Shown here: positions 1-8,426 of the stretch, piece after piece
Layout of the letters: the number at the start of each line of letters is the position of its first letter
Position numbering within the stretch: the stretch's first letter is position 1
NCBI GenBank assembly: GCA_018399495.1
Contig: JAGYOG010000012.1
Coordinates: forward strand, 1 to 62,929
Source: Sphaerochaeta sp.
GTDB lineage: Bacteria > Spirochaetota > Spirochaetia > Sphaerochaetales > Sphaerochaetaceae
Length of the DNA stretch: 62,929 nucleotides
Reading direction: 5' to 3'
Program-made: the position numbers and the translations under genes
The notes under the pieces: generated by a model
What the model was told of the DNA's origin: nothing
Seen by the model: the letters and a program-made list of their open reading frames with translations, nothing else
Databases searched by the model: none

Positions 1-2
1 CA

Positions 3-65
3 GCCAAATGTCCCGCCGAGGAAATCTGTTTGCCATATATTGCCTGTTTTGCAGATGTACGATAG
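3..65 (+). CDS. 3' end of an upstream gene (partial)
   Basis: An open frame runs from the window edge to a TAG at 63-65, ten bases before the next start codon, so it probably shares an operon with the kinase that follows. Only about 20 residues are visible. They include two cysteines five residues apart (CPAEEIC), followed by a short tail. That spacing would fit the end of an endonuclease III-type iron-sulfur loop, but this is a guess from a few residues; the product cannot be identified. Confidence 0.3.
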   Translation, partial: AKCPAEEICLPYIACFADVR

Positions 66-74
66 GGTGAAATC

Positions 75-908
75 ATGCTACCAATTTGTGCCGCAATTCA
101 TGATCTCAGCTGTTATGCAAAGAGCTCCCTGACTGTCGTTCTTCCCGTTCTTGAGTCGATGGGAATAGAAACATGTCCCCTTCCAACTGCACTGCTTTCC
201 ACCCAGACAGACGGGTTCGATTCCTACTATTTTCGCGATACCACTATAGAGCTTGAAGGGATTCTTGATTCCTGGAAACAATTATCCCTTCGGTATGATA
301 CAGTCTATTCAGGGTTTCTGGGAAGTGAGCATCAAGTACAGCTTATAATGCAGTTCATTACACAACAACGCAAGCTGGGTTCGCCCTTGGTATTGGTGGA
401 TCCTGTATTGGGAGACGATGCTGCGCTCTATGGTCCCATCACGAAGGGACACGTTGAATCGATGCGATCATTGATACATGCTGCAGATATCATCACTCCG
501 AATACCACTGAGGCTGCTCTGTTGCTTGGGCTTCCGTTCCAAGAGCAATTTGAAGAACAGGAAGCACTTTCATGGGCTGGTAAGCTCTCATTACTAACAG
601 GTGCCCAGGTAGCAATCACCAGTGTCCCCCTTTCTGAGGGCTTTGCAGTAGCTTGTCACACAGAAGGAAAGCAGTTACTGGTTCCTTACACCCATGTGGA
701 TGCCTCCTATCCAGGATGTGGTGATCTCTTTGCGAGTATTCTCTTGGGGAATTTACTTCATAAGCATTCCTTTCAAACCTCCGTAATTCGTGCTGTATCC
801 TATACATCTCTGGCAATTGAAAGGACACAAAAGAGTGGTAGGGAACGTAGACTGGGGGTAAGCCCCACACTGATCCTCCCTGATCTTTCCCTGGAGAGAG
901 CAAGATGA
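75..908 (+). CDS. Pyridoxal/pyridoxamine kinase-like protein (PfkB/ThiD fold)
   Basis: This 277-aa protein resembles PdxK/PdxY kinases, which phosphorylate pyridoxal, pyridoxine or pyridoxamine with ATP in the cytoplasm (vitamin B6 salvage). Visible family marks are the N-terminal 'HDLSCYAKSSL' stretch, a 'DPVLGD' segment near residue 116, 'TPNTTEA' near residue 142, and the ATP/anion-hole motif GCGD at residues 214-217 with Asp217 as the likely catalytic base. GCGD replaces the commoner GTGD. Its last codons overlap the next gene by 4 bp (ATGA), so the two are translationally coupled. The exact B6 vitamer cannot be told from sequence. Confidence 0.8.
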   Translation: MLPICAAIHDLSCYAKSSLTVVLPVLESMGIETCPLPTALLSTQTDGFDSYYFRDTTIELEGILDSWKQLSLRYDTVYSGFLGSEHQVQLIMQFITQQRKLGSPLVLVDPVLGDDAALYGPITKGHVESMRSLIHAADIITPNTTEAALLLGLPFQEQFEEQEALSWAGKLSLLTGAQVAITSVPLSEGFAVACHTEGKQLLVPYTHVDASYPGCGDLFASILLGNLLHKHSFQTSVIRAVSYTSLAIERTQKSGRERRLGVSPTLILPDLSLERAR

Positions 909-1573
909 AAGTAGATGTTCTGGTGGTAGCTCCACTCCGTCATGAATTGGAAGGGGTCCTTACTAAATTGGATGAACCGGTGGCCATTGCATCAAAACGT
1001 GTAATAGGAACCGTGATAGGGGTTGGCAAGGTTGCCAGCGGAGTTGCCATTGCAAGGTCAATCGCCCTCTATGAACCAAAGTTGGTGGTGCTTGTTGGCT
1101 ATTGTGGAGCCTTGGATGAACATCTTGCCGTCGGGGACGTTGTCTGTGCAAACAAGGTTGTTCAGTACGACCTTGATCTCAGGGCATTTGGACTGGATTG
1201 GGGTTCCACATTTCTTGGTGATGGCTCTCCCTCTCCTCCTTTCCTTCCTTTCTATTGTCCTACGATAGATGGGGTGAAAACGGTAGTCATGGGAACTGCA
1301 GACCGCTTATTGGTTCGTTCTTATCGTGAAGAACATCCCGAGTTGAGGGAGGTCCTTCAACTCGATTGTAGTGATATGGAAGGGTATGCAGTTGCATTCG
1401 CCTGCTATAGTGCAAACATTCCCTGTGCAATACTCAGAGTAGTCAGTGATGATGCTAAAGGCAAACGACCAAAGCAATTCAAACAGTTTATAAGGGAATC
1501 TACCATAAAGTTGCAAGATACACTTCAGCTATTGCTTGAGTCCCCCAGTGAGAAATTTCCGACAAGCTTATAG
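905..1573 (+). CDS. Nucleoside phosphorylase / MTA-SAH nucleosidase family protein
   Basis: This 222-aa protein has the PNP/UDP phosphorylase fold signature: an N-terminal 'VLVVAPLRHEL' strand, a Gly-rich 'GVGKVASGVA' turn near residue 40, 'LVGYCGALDEHLAVGDVV' near residue 65-82, and 'DMEGYAVAFAC' near residues 157-167, which matches the substrate-binding Met-Glu and the family's 'EMEgaAva' motif. The family cleaves N-glycosidic bonds of methylthioadenosine, S-adenosylhomocysteine or other purine nucleosides. It overlaps the upstream kinase by 4 bp, and its 3' end overlaps the convergent gene by 49 bp. The substrate is uncertain; a salvage role is inferred. Confidence 0.75.
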   Translation: MKVDVLVVAPLRHELEGVLTKLDEPVAIASKRVIGTVIGVGKVASGVAIARSIALYEPKLVVLVGYCGALDEHLAVGDVVCANKVVQYDLDLRAFGLDWGSTFLGDGSPSPPFLPFYCPTIDGVKTVVMGTADRLLVRSYREEHPELREVLQLDCSDMEGYAVAFACYSANIPCAILRVVSDDAKGKRPKQFKQFIRESTIKLQDTLQLLLESPSEKFPTSL

Positions 1574-1935
1574 ATGTTTCCATCCTGCTTAAGCTCAATC
1601 GCACGATGAGGAAAATAGATAGGAAGGATTTTCCGTATATAAGCCATTGCAGCTTCCTCGATAGCTTGTTTTTTGTCCTCTTTCACCCACGACAAGGTCC
1701 GTATCTCAACAGATAGAATATAGCCACGACCATGGTTACTTCCGTAGCCTAGAGTAAACTGCGTCCCCGTGGAAAAGAGTCCATCATAAGCAACACTGGC
1801 GGCTTTACCCCGTTCGGGTCTGTTTGGGTGCAAGGGATAGGCATCACCAAAGGTGTTTTCAAGATAGTGGTCAAGATCGTCACACAACTTGCGCATCTTC
1901 GATTCAAGTTCTACTTGTTTGGGATGTGAGCTCAT
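1525..1935 (-). CDS. Conserved-looking hypothetical protein, partner of the patatin
   Basis: This 136-aa soluble protein has no signal peptide or membrane segment. I do not recognise the family. The N-terminal 50 residues look helical (charged, heptad-like 'LESKMRKLCDDLDHYLEN'), and the rest is mixed alpha/beta with a Gly-rich 'GYGSNHGRGY' turn. Its start overlaps the stop of the patatin gene by 4 bp, so the two are co-translated and may work together. The 3' end overlaps the convergent nucleosidase gene by 49 bp, and this overlap argues that both frames are real but tightly packed. Confidence 0.6.
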   Translation of the reverse strand: MSSHPKQVELESKMRKLCDDLDHYLENTFGDAYPLHPNRPERGKAASVAYDGLFSTGTQFTLGYGSNHGRGYILSVEIRTLSWVKEDKKQAIEEAAMAYIRKILPIYFPHRAIELKQDGNIYKLVGNFSLGDSSNS

Positions 1936-3212
1936 TGTGGATTCTCCTGCTTCTCAATATCTTCAATTTGGTATCGCCTGAGAAAATTATGATAGGAATC
2001 AAGTGCAGGAACTTCTTCTTGGGTTACTTCAAGTTGGACAGGAGCATGACTCACAGGAAGTACTTCTTTGGGGCCCAGCTCCATCTGGTCGAAATGTGTT
2101 CGTTGGGAAAGCAACTGAGCAAATTCTTTAAGCTGTTCCTCGTTTTCCTGATAGATTTTATGTGCGCCTTGATGCATGGTGGAGAGTGTTCCAGAAGTAG
2201 TCTCATCCAATTTGTATGTTTCTCCAAGAGTGCCATGGATTCGATAGTAAGAGAGATCCGGAATCGTTGGTGCTACTTGGTCAACCACCTGCATCTGGCT
2301 CGTCGCATAAATCTTCTGGATTGGGGCACCTTTTGCAGGATCAATCCAACCAATGACGCCTGTCCCTGCTCCGCTGACCGTGAAGGTAAAATCACTGCTT
2401 GCAGTTGAGAGTGAGAGGATGTGGAAACGTTTTGCATTCGGATACAGTTCCTTTGCAAGACGGTAGGCATAGAAGCTAGGATTGTTTGCAACGACGCCTC
2501 CATCAATCAATGTCTGCATGTTTTTCTCTTCTCGATCATACAGATAAGCAGGTTTGAAAAATGTAGGGGCAGCACTGGTAGCTCTTGCAGCTTCCCAGAA
2601 TAGGAATCCGTGGGAGTCGTGGCTGCTCATAATAAAAGGTCTGCCATGAGCAACATCATAGGTCATTACCATGGTAGGAATTACTGCTTCACTGAGAGGA
2701 ATGTCATTGAACATGTGCTGTAGTAGTGTTTGCAGAGGTTGTACATCATATTTGTCAGTAAAAATTTGGCTAAAGAAACGACCTTGGCTTCTGGGGAAAA
2801 TCTGTCGGCCATTCTGTAGATAGAGCGACTCAAGCGTGGAATTGTCTACTCCAAAGGGTAAGGTTCCCCTCAGGGTTTTGTCTCCAGGCTTTCCCCTCAG
2901 TTTTTGCATCAAGGTTTTTTGTTGCTCGTCGTAGATATAGCTGATGTATCTGGTGTCGGGCTGCAGGTTTGTCTTTAAGACCGGGGCTCCGAGTGCAAGA
3001 GCCAATAAACCTCCTGTGGATGTTCCAGCCAAAAGGTCAAAATGTGAATAGAGAGGTCGGTTATCCCCCAATGACTCCAGGAGAGCTGATAGTTTGGCAA
3101 GCATCACAGCGGGTATGAGACCACGCATCCCACCTCCGTCTATGGAGAGGATGTAGCGTTCTTCTTGGGGTGATGATGGTTCCTTAGTATTCCAGAAATC
3201 CCGTAATGCCAT
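1932..3212 (-). CDS. Patatin-like phospholipase
   Basis: This 426-aa patatin-family lipid acyl hydrolase shows all key elements: the oxyanion-hole loop DGGGMRG at residues 25-31, the nucleophile elbow G-T-S-T-G with Ser65, and the catalytic Asp in IDGGVVANNP (Asp237). No signal peptide is seen, so it should act in the cytoplasm or at the inner face of the membrane. The family hydrolyses phospholipid acyl chains; bacterial members range from housekeeping lipases to membrane-damaging effectors such as CapV. It is followed, with 4-bp overlap, by a 136-aa hypothetical gene. The ATG start sits after an AT-rich divergent intergenic region shared with the radical SAM gene. Confidence 0.9.
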   Translation of the reverse strand: MALRDFWNTKEPSSPQEERYILSIDGGGMRGLIPAVMLAKLSALLESLGDNRPLYSHFDLLAGTSTGGLLALALGAPVLKTNLQPDTRYISYIYDEQQKTLMQKLRGKPGDKTLRGTLPFGVDNSTLESLYLQNGRQIFPRSQGRFFSQIFTDKYDVQPLQTLLQHMFNDIPLSEAVIPTMVMTYDVAHGRPFIMSSHDSHGFLFWEAARATSAAPTFFKPAYLYDREEKNMQTLIDGGVVANNPSFYAYRLAKELYPNAKRFHILSLSTASSDFTFTVSGAGTGVIGWIDPAKGAPIQKIYATSQMQVVDQVAPTIPDLSYYRIHGTLGETYKLDETTSGTLSTMHQGAHKIYQENEEQLKEFAQLLSQRTHFDQMELGPKEVLPVSHAPVQLEVTQEEVPALDSYHNFLRRYQIEDIEKQENPQ

Positions 3213-3403
3213 GTCAATAGAGTGATGAATTTGTACCTAAGGGTCAAGCGTCCTCTCTTATTCGTTCGATAAAAATTCGAATATAAACCCAGATATAATA
3301 CCGAGATAAGAATAAAAAAAAGTAATATAATAGATGTTTTCTGATAAGGAGCTATGCAAAGTGAGAGTATTTTCGCTAGACTTGCGCCATGGATGAACAT
3401 GGA

Positions 3404-4360
3404 ATGAATGCCTATAGCCAGTGCAGGTTATGTCCCAATTACTGTGCTGTTGACCGTAGAAGAGGATGCATCGGAAGGTGCGGGGAGACTGACACTGTTC
3501 GTGTAGCCTGGTCTGGGCTACATCGTGGTGAAGAACCTCCTGTGACCGGGGAACATGGTTCTGGAATGATATTCTTCAGCGGTTGTCCCTTGCATTGTGC
3601 CTACTGCCAGAATCATCAGATTTCTGGAGAAGGGGAGGCAGGGACCAAGGCTGTGGGAATCGAGGTTAGTGTTGCTGAGCTTTCCATGATTATGCTTGAG
3701 TTGCAAGAACTCGGGGCGACCAATCTGAATCTGGTGACAGGCACGCACTTCATACCATCCATCGTTGCTGCATTAGAACTCGCAAAAAGCCAAGGTTTTT
3801 CTTTGGATGTTGTATGGAACAGTTCAGGATTCGAGTCTTCTGAAGGACTTTCCCTAATCGATCCCTACATTGATCTATATCTTATCGATGTGAAAACACT
3901 TCGTGAGGATGTGAGTGCTGAGTTTTGTGGATTGGCGCTTTATGCCAGAATTATCCGCTCTGTAATGAAGTATATTCTCCGTAATCAAAGAACCACGTAT
4001 GTTGATGATGAGGGTCATCTCAAGGGGATATTGGTACGCCATCTGGTATTTCCTGGCACAATTGATGCCAGCATGGAAGTTCTCCGATATTTTGCTCGGG
4101 AACTAAAATCATTGTGCTATCTTTCGCTGATGGTACAGTTTGAACCTCCCAAGGGGGATGTGCGGTTCCCTGCAATACGTGAAGAGGAATATGATAAACT
4201 ACTCCTGGTTCTGGAGGAGTTGGAGATTGAGAATGGATTTGTACAGGAATTAGGGAAGAATGTCTCATGGATTCCAGATTTTACCCAGGAGAATCCGTTC
4301 CCCGAGGGGTATGCAACCCCGCTTCCCTATTTTATCAGCCTTGCTAAACGTTCTGGCTGA
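3404..4360 (+). CDS. Radical SAM protein, pyruvate-formate-lyase-activating-enzyme-like
   Basis: This is a PflA-related radical SAM enzyme of about 318 aa. The 4Fe-4S/SAM motif CxxxCxxC is at residues 61-68 (GCPLHCAYCQN), and an extra N-terminal cysteine cluster (CRLCPNYC, CIGRC) precedes it, as in the uncharacterised 'putative PFL-activating' group. A start 15 bases upstream (3389) is also possible. I prefer 3404 because the family begins just before the first cysteine pair; neither start has a clear Shine-Dalgarno sequence. No PFL-like partner is adjacent. The 3' end overlaps the convergent UMP kinase by 17 bp. TATAAT at 3326-3331 could be its -10 box. Confidence 0.85.
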   Translation: MNAYSQCRLCPNYCAVDRRRGCIGRCGETDTVRVAWSGLHRGEEPPVTGEHGSGMIFFSGCPLHCAYCQNHQISGEGEAGTKAVGIEVSVAELSMIMLELQELGATNLNLVTGTHFIPSIVAALELAKSQGFSLDVVWNSSGFESSEGLSLIDPYIDLYLIDVKTLREDVSAEFCGLALYARIIRSVMKYILRNQRTTYVDDEGHLKGILVRHLVFPGTIDASMEVLRYFARELKSLCYLSLMVQFEPPKGDVRFPAIREEEYDKLLLVLEELEIENGFVQELGKNVSWIPDFTQENPFPEGYATPLPYFISLAKRSG

Positions 4361-5045
4361 TGATGGTTCCTTCGTACTTTCTACCATAGAGGATATTCAT
4401 GGTGTTTTCGATGTTGCGGCCATCAGCACACACTACCTCCATATGCATTTTTGCTGCACGCTTGCTTGCTATGGGATCGAAAGGAGAATTCTTCCCTGGG
4501 GTCCAGTTCTCCCCGACCATCTTTCGGTAGTCTGACCAGCTGATAGCATCCAGAGGCACCGCATCAGGGTTCTTCTTGGGGTCATCTGTATAGACCTTTG
4601 TAATGTTGCTGAGATTGATAATCAATCTTCCCTCGAACCGCTCGGCAAGGATGACAGCATCGTTATCAGTAGAGAAACCGGGTTTCCAGCCAGCAGCAAC
4701 CAGTACCTGTCCCTGGAAGTTGATATGCCCGGTCGGGTCGGTGATCAAGTTGTCCGTGCAGAACTCGTTGAACATAGCCTTGAGAAGCTGCCCATTGATA
4801 TGTGTTGCCCTTATCCCAAGCCAGTCCAGCTCTTCACTGTCCACATCTGGGTTTATCTCCCTCATGGCGTTCTGATAGACACGGGCCGGGGCACCGCCTC
4901 CACACACGAGGATGATTTTTCTGCTTTTATCTTCTTTCAAATAGGTCTTGAGAGCACTGTTTAATTCTTTAAGAAAAGCGTGGTCAACCTTGTCTGGTGC
5001 AATGATTGATCCGCCCAATGAAATAACTGCCAAATTATTATACAT
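4344..5045 (-). CDS. pyrH: UMP kinase (uridylate kinase, amino-acid kinase fold)
   Basis: This 233-aa protein has the amino-acid-kinase fold: N-terminal 'ISLGGSI', 'LVCGGGAPAR' at about residues 46-55, 'STDNDAVILAE' near residues 123-133, 'NITKVYTDDPKKNPDA' and the following Thr/Lys segment. It would convert UMP to UDP using ATP in pyrimidine nucleotide synthesis. The sequence resembles the short, archaeal-like PyrH variant found in spirochaetes more than the E. coli enzyme. The ATG is preceded by GGAGGAC. It is monocistronic here, not in the usual tsf-pyrH-frr context, and ends inside the convergent radical SAM gene. Confidence 0.85.
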   Translation of the reverse strand: MYNNLAVISLGGSIIAPDKVDHAFLKELNSALKTYLKEDKSRKIILVCGGGAPARVYQNAMREINPDVDSEELDWLGIRATHINGQLLKAMFNEFCTDNLITDPTGHINFQGQVLVAAGWKPGFSTDNDAVILAERFEGRLIINLSNITKVYTDDPKKNPDAVPLDAISWSDYRKMVGENWTPGKNSPFDPIASKRAAKMHMEVVCADGRNIENTMNILYGRKYEGTIISQNV

Positions 5046-5134
5046 GGAGTCCTCCGCCGGCCATGGTACCAGATTTCTTCACTCCCCTCAATATTGAAGT
5101 AGGGGGAAGTTGAATCTATTGGAAGGTTATTTTT

Positions 5135-5160
5135 TCCTTGCATGGTATCCAATGCAAGGA
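5135..5160. repeat. Perfect 9-bp inverted repeat upstream of pyrH
   Basis: TCCTTGCAT (5135-5143) and ATGCAAGGA (5152-5160) are exact complements separated by 8 bases, about 90-115 bp upstream of the pyrH start. The homopolymer beside it lies on the wrong side for a terminator in either direction, so an operator or a 5'-leader hairpin is more likely. Confidence 0.5.
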
Positions 5161-5256
5161 AGATACGTTTACCCCCAACAATTCTTATTTATGTTGGATT
5201 CTCACGACGAAGTATTTTCTCTATGGGTTTTCCCTTTGCCAATTCATCGATGAGCT

Positions 5257-6417
5257 CTAGGCTGAATATAACCTGCTTTGCTTGATCAGTTTCTCGTAGA
5301 TGGAAAGCATGGAAGAAGCAAAGGTCTCTCTGGCATAGGATTCGCTTGTCTTCAGTGCCTGCTCACTGAGCCTGGCGAGGAGTGCATTATCATTACAGAG
5401 GAGGTCGAGATACGTCTGGTATTCCTCTTTGGTATTGTATTGCCATCCATTTTTTCCGTCACATACAACACCTGTGAGGCAATCATCGGCACGACAGAGT
5501 ACAGGGATTCCGGAGGCCAATGCCTCTATATACGTCAATCCCTGTGCTTCGCTGGTAGATGCACTGCAGAACATATTTCCCAAGTGATAATACGCTGGAA
5601 TGTTTTCCTGGTTTTGCATGCCTGCAAAAATAACTTGCCTCTGCAAACCAAGTGAGGTAACCAACTGTTCCAGGTCTTGTCTTTGTGGACCATCGCCAAC
5701 TAACAATAGTGTATGATTTGTTTTCGCGGAGGAGAACAAGGATAGTAGTTCATCAACCCGCTTCTCTACCGCCAAACGGCCTACATAGACCATGACGAAG
5801 TTTTCCTTTGGTATTCCAAGCGAAGCCCGTAAGGTTTCTGTTTCCTTGTGGTTGTTGGTAGGTGCGAAGCGTGCCAAGTCGATTCCGCTGGGAACGATCT
5901 CAATTGGTTTGTTAACACCATAGGAGTGCAACAAGCGTTCAGTCTTGGCTGTCGGTGCAATGACATAGTCAACCTTTGAGAGGATTCTCTTTGAGAAGCG
6001 TTGTGCCATGATATGGCCCAAGCGTTCACTGGGAGAAAAGTAATCGGTATAATCCTCATACAGCGTGTGATAGGTATGAACCAATGGAGCCCCTACAGAG
6101 CGAGCAATACGCTTTGCCAGGGAAAAGGTGCTGAATTCGCACTGGGAGTGAACTACATCTGGGTTCCATCTGATTATTTCTCGTACAATTTTCTTTGCGA
6201 ATGTTCCACGAATACGTGTACCGGGATACAGTTGATCTGAGTTCAGCGATCTAAGGTACCAAACTCCATTCTGATAATGGGAAGTATGTGAGTGGGCGAG
6301 TGTAAGGATACGAACATCGTGTCCCATTTGGCTGAGTCCCTGCTGAAGATTTACTATAGAAGTAACAACTCCGTTCGTTGTTGGTATGTATGCGTCCGAT
6401 GTAAGCAAAATTCTCAT
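5257..6417 (-). CDS. Family 4 glycosyltransferase (diglyceride glucosyltransferase-like)
   Basis: This 386-aa GT-B enzyme has an N-terminal acceptor domain with 'PTTNGVVTSIVNLQQGL' (residues 12-28) and 'VHTYHTLYEDY' (113-123). The C-terminal nucleotide-sugar domain has 'VGRLAVEKR' (212-220) and the retaining GT4 E-x7-E motif Glu290-Glu298. The N-terminal pattern is that of 1,2-diacylglycerol 3-alpha-glucosyltransferases, which make glycolipids at the inner membrane face; that acceptor is inferred. RBS GAGGAGG precedes the ATG. No adjacent lipid genes are present. Confidence 0.82.
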   Translation of the reverse strand: MRILLTSDAYIPTTNGVVTSIVNLQQGLSQMGHDVRILTLAHSHTSHYQNGVWYLRSLNSDQLYPGTRIRGTFAKKIVREIIRWNPDVVHSQCEFSTFSLAKRIARSVGAPLVHTYHTLYEDYTDYFSPSERLGHIMAQRFSKRILSKVDYVIAPTAKTERLLHSYGVNKPIEIVPSGIDLARFAPTNNHKETETLRASLGIPKENFVMVYVGRLAVEKRVDELLSLFSSAKTNHTLLLVGDGPQRQDLEQLVTSLGLQRQVIFAGMQNQENIPAYYHLGNMFCSASTSEAQGLTYIEALASGIPVLCRADDCLTGVVCDGKNGWQYNTKEEYQTYLDLLCNDNALLARLSEQALKTSESYARETFASSMLSIYEKLIKQSRLYSA

Positions 6418-6822
6418 GAGCGTCCTCCTCTGATACCATTGCTCTGGTATGCTGCAGTTTCATTTGCTCATATTCCGCGCATCTATCATGCCAAAGTTGT
6501 AGCCTCTGACGTTTTCTGCATCGAATACGTATATATTCATGAGAAATACTATGTATAGAATACAGGAACTCTCACTGTTTGCCTATGGATGGGCCAACAT
6601 TGGCATTATTTACCAATGCTTCCAGTCCGAAAGAGAATGGTCATCTGGGAAGCATATATGAAAAGAAATGTATCCATTTCAACCACCGCATGCGTATGAT
6701 ACTGGTGCCTGAGGTACAAAAAATATGAGAGCAGTACTGGTTGTACCACTCTCATGTTGGTTGATATTTAGGATGCGGAATAAGAGTACATCTGTAAAAT
6801 AGAAGGCTATCCTTTTCTGGGG
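6418..6822. other. Intergenic region, 405 bp, holding a terminator
   Basis: No coding sequence was found. The stretch separates two minus-strand genes: it would carry the promoter of the glycosyltransferase at its left end and the transcription terminator of the nqr-linked gene at its right end. Nothing else is recognisable. Confidence 0.6.
6718..6755 (-). terminator. Rho-independent terminator of the nqr operon
   Basis: On the minus strand a stem ATGAGAG/CTCTCAT (arms 6725-6731 and 6749-6755) is followed directly by a run of six T (plus-strand A at 6718-6723). It lies about 70 bp downstream of the last gene of the nqr cluster, which fits the end of that transcript. Confidence 0.7.
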
Positions 6823-7296
6823 TTATTCTTCCTCGATTACAGGTACCTCCAGAATTGTGATCAAATCCTTTGGTTCCAATCGGAAAGGTGACCCCTTTCC
6901 CTCATAGAATCCATGATCTCCTATGAAGTGGATATGCAGGTCGGTAAAGACAATTGTTCTTTCCAGCTTCTTGTTTTTTACAGTGGTGTTGGCTTTCCCA
7001 TACATGCCCTTTCCTCCAAAGGGAGAGGGGAGCATGCCCCTCACTGTCTCTACCTTAACCTCAAAGGTCTCATCAACAGTGATGAATTCACCCAATCCAG
7101 CAAGTCCCATCTTGCGAAAGTATTCCATCTGCTCAGCGATGGCCTTATGCGTTCTCTTGAGGTTCCTGACTGTAAGGTTGTCACCTTCCAGGATATCCAC
7201 AAGCTTACGCTTGTCATCACCCAAGAATCCATGAAGGGTGATGACACCTTTTTGCATTTGTTGCTGTATCTTGTCAAATTCAATGGTTTGTTTCAT
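6823..7296 (-). CDS. Hypothetical protein at the end of the nqr operon
   Basis: This is a 157-aa soluble protein starting MKQTIEFDK. I choose the ATG at 7296 because AAGGAG lies six bases upstream; the frame extends further into nqrF but without a better start. The C-terminal half is beta-rich with 'DLHIHFIGDHGFYEGKG' and an acidic tail. I do not recognise the family. It lies 13 bases downstream of nqrF on the same strand and before the terminator, so it is probably co-transcribed with the sodium pump. A regulatory or accessory role is only contextual. Confidence 0.65.
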   Translation of the reverse strand: MKQTIEFDKIQQQMQKGVITLHGFLGDDKRKLVDILEGDNLTVRNLKRTHKAIAEQMEYFRKMGLAGLGEFITVDETFEVKVETVRGMLPSPFGGKGMYGKANTTVKNKKLERTIVFTDLHIHFIGDHGFYEGKGSPFRLEPKDLITILEVPVIEEE

Positions 7297-7309
7297 CATC
7301 AGCTCCTTG

Positions 7310-8416
7310 TTATGAGAATTTATCGTAGAAGATATTTTCTGGGAGGACCCCCACTTCATCAAGCACCTTGATACATGCATCAATCATTCCTGGGCTGCCA
7401 CAGAGGTATGCTTCACTGTTGGATGCTTCACTCACCATTCTTCGTACCACGTCGGTGATAAGGCCGACTTCTCCATCCCAATTATCTTCTTCTTGTGGTT
7501 CACTAAGGGCAGGGATGAAGGTGAAATTCGGCATTTTTTCTTCCAATGCATGCATCTCTTCAAGCAAGAACAGGTCGCGTTTTGAGCGAGCTCCGAAGAA
7601 ATATGATGCCTTTCGTGTGATACCCTTTCTTTCCATATCGAGTAACATCGATTTGATCGGAGCCATACCCGATCCCCCAGCGATGAAGATGATATTCTTG
7701 TCGGTATCCCTGAGAAAGAAATCCCCGTACGGGCCATTGATAATGATCTCATCACCTTCCTTGAGGTGCTTATGCACGTAGGTGGTGCAAATACCGTTGG
7801 GAACCAGACGAATCTCCAACTCCACATGGTTTTTGTCATCAGGAGAAGAAGCCATTGAATAGGCACGATAGACTCTTTCATCGGTTAGTTCATACTCTGG
7901 GACCTCAAACTGGATGTATTGTCCAGCCTTGGGTGTAATCTCCTTTGGATCTTTCAGGCGGAGTCTTACTTCCTTAATGTCGTGGGTAAGATCCCTGATA
8001 CTCTCCACAACAGTCGTGAACTGCTTGACCAGGAAGAGCTCTTCAGGAATGACAATAGCCACATCCTGTTTCACTTTAAACTGGCAGGAGAGTCTGACGT
8101 TATTCTGCCTCTCTTTATCGCTTATCCAGGGAAGTTCAGTAGGAAGATACTCTCCTCCACCAGTGACAACCCTTACCTTGCACAATCCACAAGATCCTCT
8201 TCCCCCGCAGGCTGATGGGATGAAGACGCCTTCCTGGTTGAGCGCTTTGAGCAATGGTTGTCCACCTTGGACTTCCAGCTCCTTCGAGCCATCATTGATA
8301 GAGATTTTCACCACACCATAATTGCCTATGGTTGCATCTGCGATTACCAGTAAGATGGCCAGGAATACCGAGATGAGGCTGATGATTCCGATACTGATCA
8401 GTAGTGTTACAACCAT
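7310..8416 (-). CDS. nqrF: Na+-translocating NADH:quinone oxidoreductase subunit F
   Basis: This 368-aa entry subunit takes electrons from NADH to FAD and then to a 2Fe-2S centre. In order: an N-terminal transmembrane helix (residues 3-27), a ferredoxin domain with cluster cysteines Cys70, Cys76, Cys79 and Cys111, an FAD-binding domain with 'RVYRAYSMASSP' (181-192), and an NADH-binding domain with 'GGSGMAPIKSM' (247-257). It shows the NqrF architecture, which is absent from Rnf complexes, so the cluster is Nqr rather than Rnf. It is somewhat shorter than the about 407 aa of Vibrio NqrF. It lies 10 bases after nqrE. Confidence 0.93.
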   Translation of the reverse strand: MVVTLLISIGIISLISVFLAILLVIADATIGNYGVVKISINDGSKELEVQGGQPLLKALNQEGVFIPSACGGRGSCGLCKVRVVTGGGEYLPTELPWISDKERQNNVRLSCQFKVKQDVAIVIPEELFLVKQFTTVVESIRDLTHDIKEVRLRLKDPKEITPKAGQYIQFEVPEYELTDERVYRAYSMASSPDDKNHVELEIRLVPNGICTTYVHKHLKEGDEIIINGPYGDFFLRDTDKNIIFIAGGSGMAPIKSMLLDMERKGITRKASYFFGARSKRDLFLLEEMHALEEKMPNFTFIPALSEPQEEDNWDGEVGLITDVVRRMVSEASNSEAYLCGSPGMIDACIKVLDEVGVLPENIFYDKFS

Positions 8417-8426
8417 CTATTCCTCC

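Noticed and set aside
3140-3400. 86-aa minus-strand frame upstream of the patatin
   Set aside because: It overlaps the patatin start in another frame, has no ribosome site or family resemblance, and covers an AT-rich promoter region.
3354-3407. 17-codon leader peptide before the radical SAM gene
   Set aside because: AAGGAG lies only two bases before the ATG, too close for normal initiation, and no regulatory structure follows.
5135-5160. Rho-independent terminator
   Set aside because: The T run precedes the stem on the plus strand, which gives A after the stem on the minus strand; it fits neither direction.
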